A DNA stretch of 7,465 nt from an uncultured SAR324 cluster bacterium (GTDB lineage Bacteria; SAR324; NAC60-12): contig CACGSI010000043.1 in assembly GCA_902575715.1 (NCBI GenBank), positions 1 through 7,465 on the forward strand, read 5' to 3'. The notes beneath the pieces are model-generated. The model worked only from the letters and a program-made list of their open reading frames with translations. It had not been told where the DNA came from and searched no databases. Made by a program: the position numbers and the translations under genes. Positions 6,238-7,465 of this stretch are shown here, piece after piece (position 1 is the first letter of the stretch; every line of letters starts with the position of its first letter).

Positions 6238-7465
6238 TCAGTTCAATTCGAGTACAGGTATATTTAGTTGTCTTGCCAATAAATTCAATGTTTTAGAAAC
6301 ATTACCATATGTAATTGCATAATGATGTTCCAAACCTTCTTTAATAACCGTATCTAAAACTTCTGATGCTGGCCTTTCAAAACGAATTACTCCTGAAGTT
6401 CCTGAAAAACTTTTGGGAGCCTTTAGCATATTACCTTTTCCGATTACCATCCTTGTCAAATTTTTTGATTGACTTAATCTAAAAAGGGTAACTTCTCCTG
6501 GTTTGAGAGCAAATTCATTGACTAAAGGTTTCTTTCGATTTGAATGAATTCCAGCCTCTATAGAGGTCTCAGGGTCAACCATGTTCATTGGAGCTAGTCC
6601 ACAATGCCAAAAAACACCTGTATCATGCTTTGAATTTATATCAACTAGATCCGCAATAAAAGATGGTTCTTCTCCAAGCCAATTTAGTATTAAAGTACTT
6701 AATGTCCCATATACATCCGCTTCACAACCAGAAGCAATTCCTTGAGAATTCAAAACACCCATTGCACCACAGGCAGCACAACCATATTCAGTAAAAAATT
6801 CTGGCCAACAACGAATGGAAAAACCATCAAAACCTTTACTTTTTGCTTTATTTCGCAAAGTTGCCAAAATGCGAAAACTTTTTTCTAAAGGTTCCTGTTC
6901 TACCAGATCTAGGCCATCAATTTTTGATTCTAATTCTCGACGAATTGAGTTTATTTGTTTTGTATCAATTTTTTTAGCTTCATCAAACAAATCAGAAAGC
7001 TCAATACGTTCAACTTTTGCTCCCGAAATTTCACGCAATTTTTTGCTGTCATAAGAGCAAGTGTCAAATCCATCAGGATGATCACCAATTACTGCAATTT
7101 TAGTATTTGAAAGATTTTTATATGCTTGGAAGACCCTCATCCACGAAGTAAGTTTTTCTTTAGTTTCAGGATCACTCGGACTTAAATTGATATAATCACA
7201 TTGAATACCTGTTTTTCCAAGTGCATGCGCAGCAAGATTAACTCCGCACAATGAATTTAATCTCAATCTACCACCTGTTCTAGCTTCAGGGAAAGACCAG
7301 AAAAGGATGGGGACATCAAAAGATTGGGCTAACTTTACTGTCATTGTTGCGTCTGTAAATGTTAATTGCATTATAAACAACAAATCAATATGCTTTTCTT
7401 TCAAACTTAAAATCTGTTTCTCAACAGCTTCAGCATCAAAAAGCAATTCGCTAGAACCAACCCAA
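6238..7465 (-). CDS. L-fucose/L-arabinose isomerase-family protein, N-terminus cut by the window edge
   Basis: This is a sugar-isomerase-like enzyme related to L-fucose and L-arabinose isomerases, which interconvert aldoses and ketoses using a bound metal. The frame is open to the right edge: upstream of the TTG at 7446 it continues as WVGSSE, so that TTG is internal and the real start lies outside. About 408 residues are present; homologues suggest a few tens are missing. Counting from the TTG: FTDATMTVKLA (30-40), FPEARTGGRLRLNSLCGVNLAAHALG (52-77, a hallmark block), RCWPEF (212-217), GCEADVYGT (240-248), HCGLAP (281-286) and EHHYAITYG (373-381). E216, D244 or E242, and H374 or H375 are candidate metal ligands by analogy with the Glu/Asp/His set of fucose isomerase. 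It is the upstream gene of a pair with the Gfo/Idh/MocA oxidoreductase. Whether it isomerises a sugar or has another activity cannot be told from sequence. Confidence 0.88.
   Translation of the reverse strand, partial: WVGSSELLFDAEAVEKQILSLKEKHIDLLFIMQLTFTDATMTVKLAQSFDVPILFWSFPEARTGGRLRLNSLCGVNLAAHALGKTGIQCDYINLSPSDPETKEKLTSWMRVFQAYKNLSNTKIAVIGDHPDGFDTCSYDSKKLREISGAKVERIELSDLFDEAKKIDTKQINSIRRELESKIDGLDLVEQEPLEKSFRILATLRNKAKSKGFDGFSIRCWPEFFTEYGCAACGAMGVLNSQGIASGCEADVYGTLSTLILNWLGEEPSFIADLVDINSKHDTGVFWHCGLAPMNMVDPETSIEAGIHSNRKKPLVNEFALKPGEVTLFRLSQSKNLTRMVIGKGNMLKAPKSFSGTSGVIRFERPASEVLDTVIKEGLEHHYAITYGNVSKTLNLLARQLNIPVLELN

Noticed and set aside
7444..7446. TTG at 7446 as the true start of the isomerase-like gene
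   Set aside because: The same frame stays open to the window edge with plausible coding sequence (WVGSSE), and the family normally has more residues before this point. The start lies beyond the window.

Overview
The window is AT-rich (GC roughly one third, judged by eye) and densely coded. It suggests a Gram-negative bacterium, most likely a proteobacterium with a streamlined, low-GC genome of the marine planktonic kind. The grounds are a TRAP transporter with an exported solute-binding protein, a di-heme c-type cytochrome gene with a periplasmic signature, and very short intergenic gaps. The taxonomic guess is inference; no rRNA or other marker is present.

Layout. (1) Positions 39-3134, plus strand: a complete three-gene TRAP transporter, binding protein (dctP-like), small membrane subunit (dctQ-like) and large membrane subunit (dctM-like). 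The binding-protein gene is separated from the membrane genes by 156 bases that can form several hairpins. The two membrane genes abut. (2) 3200-3688, minus strand: a small exported Sel1-repeat protein, convergent with dctM. (3) 3707-5039, plus strand: a di-heme cytochrome c peroxidase/MauG-family gene, divergent from the Sel1 gene. It is split by a one-base frameshift in a run of seven A near 4010-4016 and has no ATG start. (4) 5112-7465, minus strand: a coupled pair transcribed leftwards. First comes an L-fucose/L-arabinose isomerase-like protein, cut by the right window edge. One base after its stop comes a Gfo/Idh/MocA-family NAD(P)-dependent oxidoreductase.

How they may work together. 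The TRAP transporter would import an organic anion or a sugar-acid-like solute using the ion gradient. The isomerase-like protein and the oxidoreductase look like consecutive steps of a carbohydrate or polyol pathway. They sit nearby but on the opposite strand, with two unrelated genes between, so a shared substrate is only a hypothesis. The peroxidase, if functional, would reduce hydrogen peroxide or oxidise a protein substrate in the periplasm, but its frameshift makes it a candidate pseudogene.

There is no gene-free stretch above 300 bases. No tRNA, rRNA, CRISPR array, insertion sequence or phage gene was recognised. I found no convincing novel system; the most notable items are the frameshifted peroxidase, the hairpin-rich dctP-dctQ gap, and the isomerase/oxidoreductase pair of unknown substrate.
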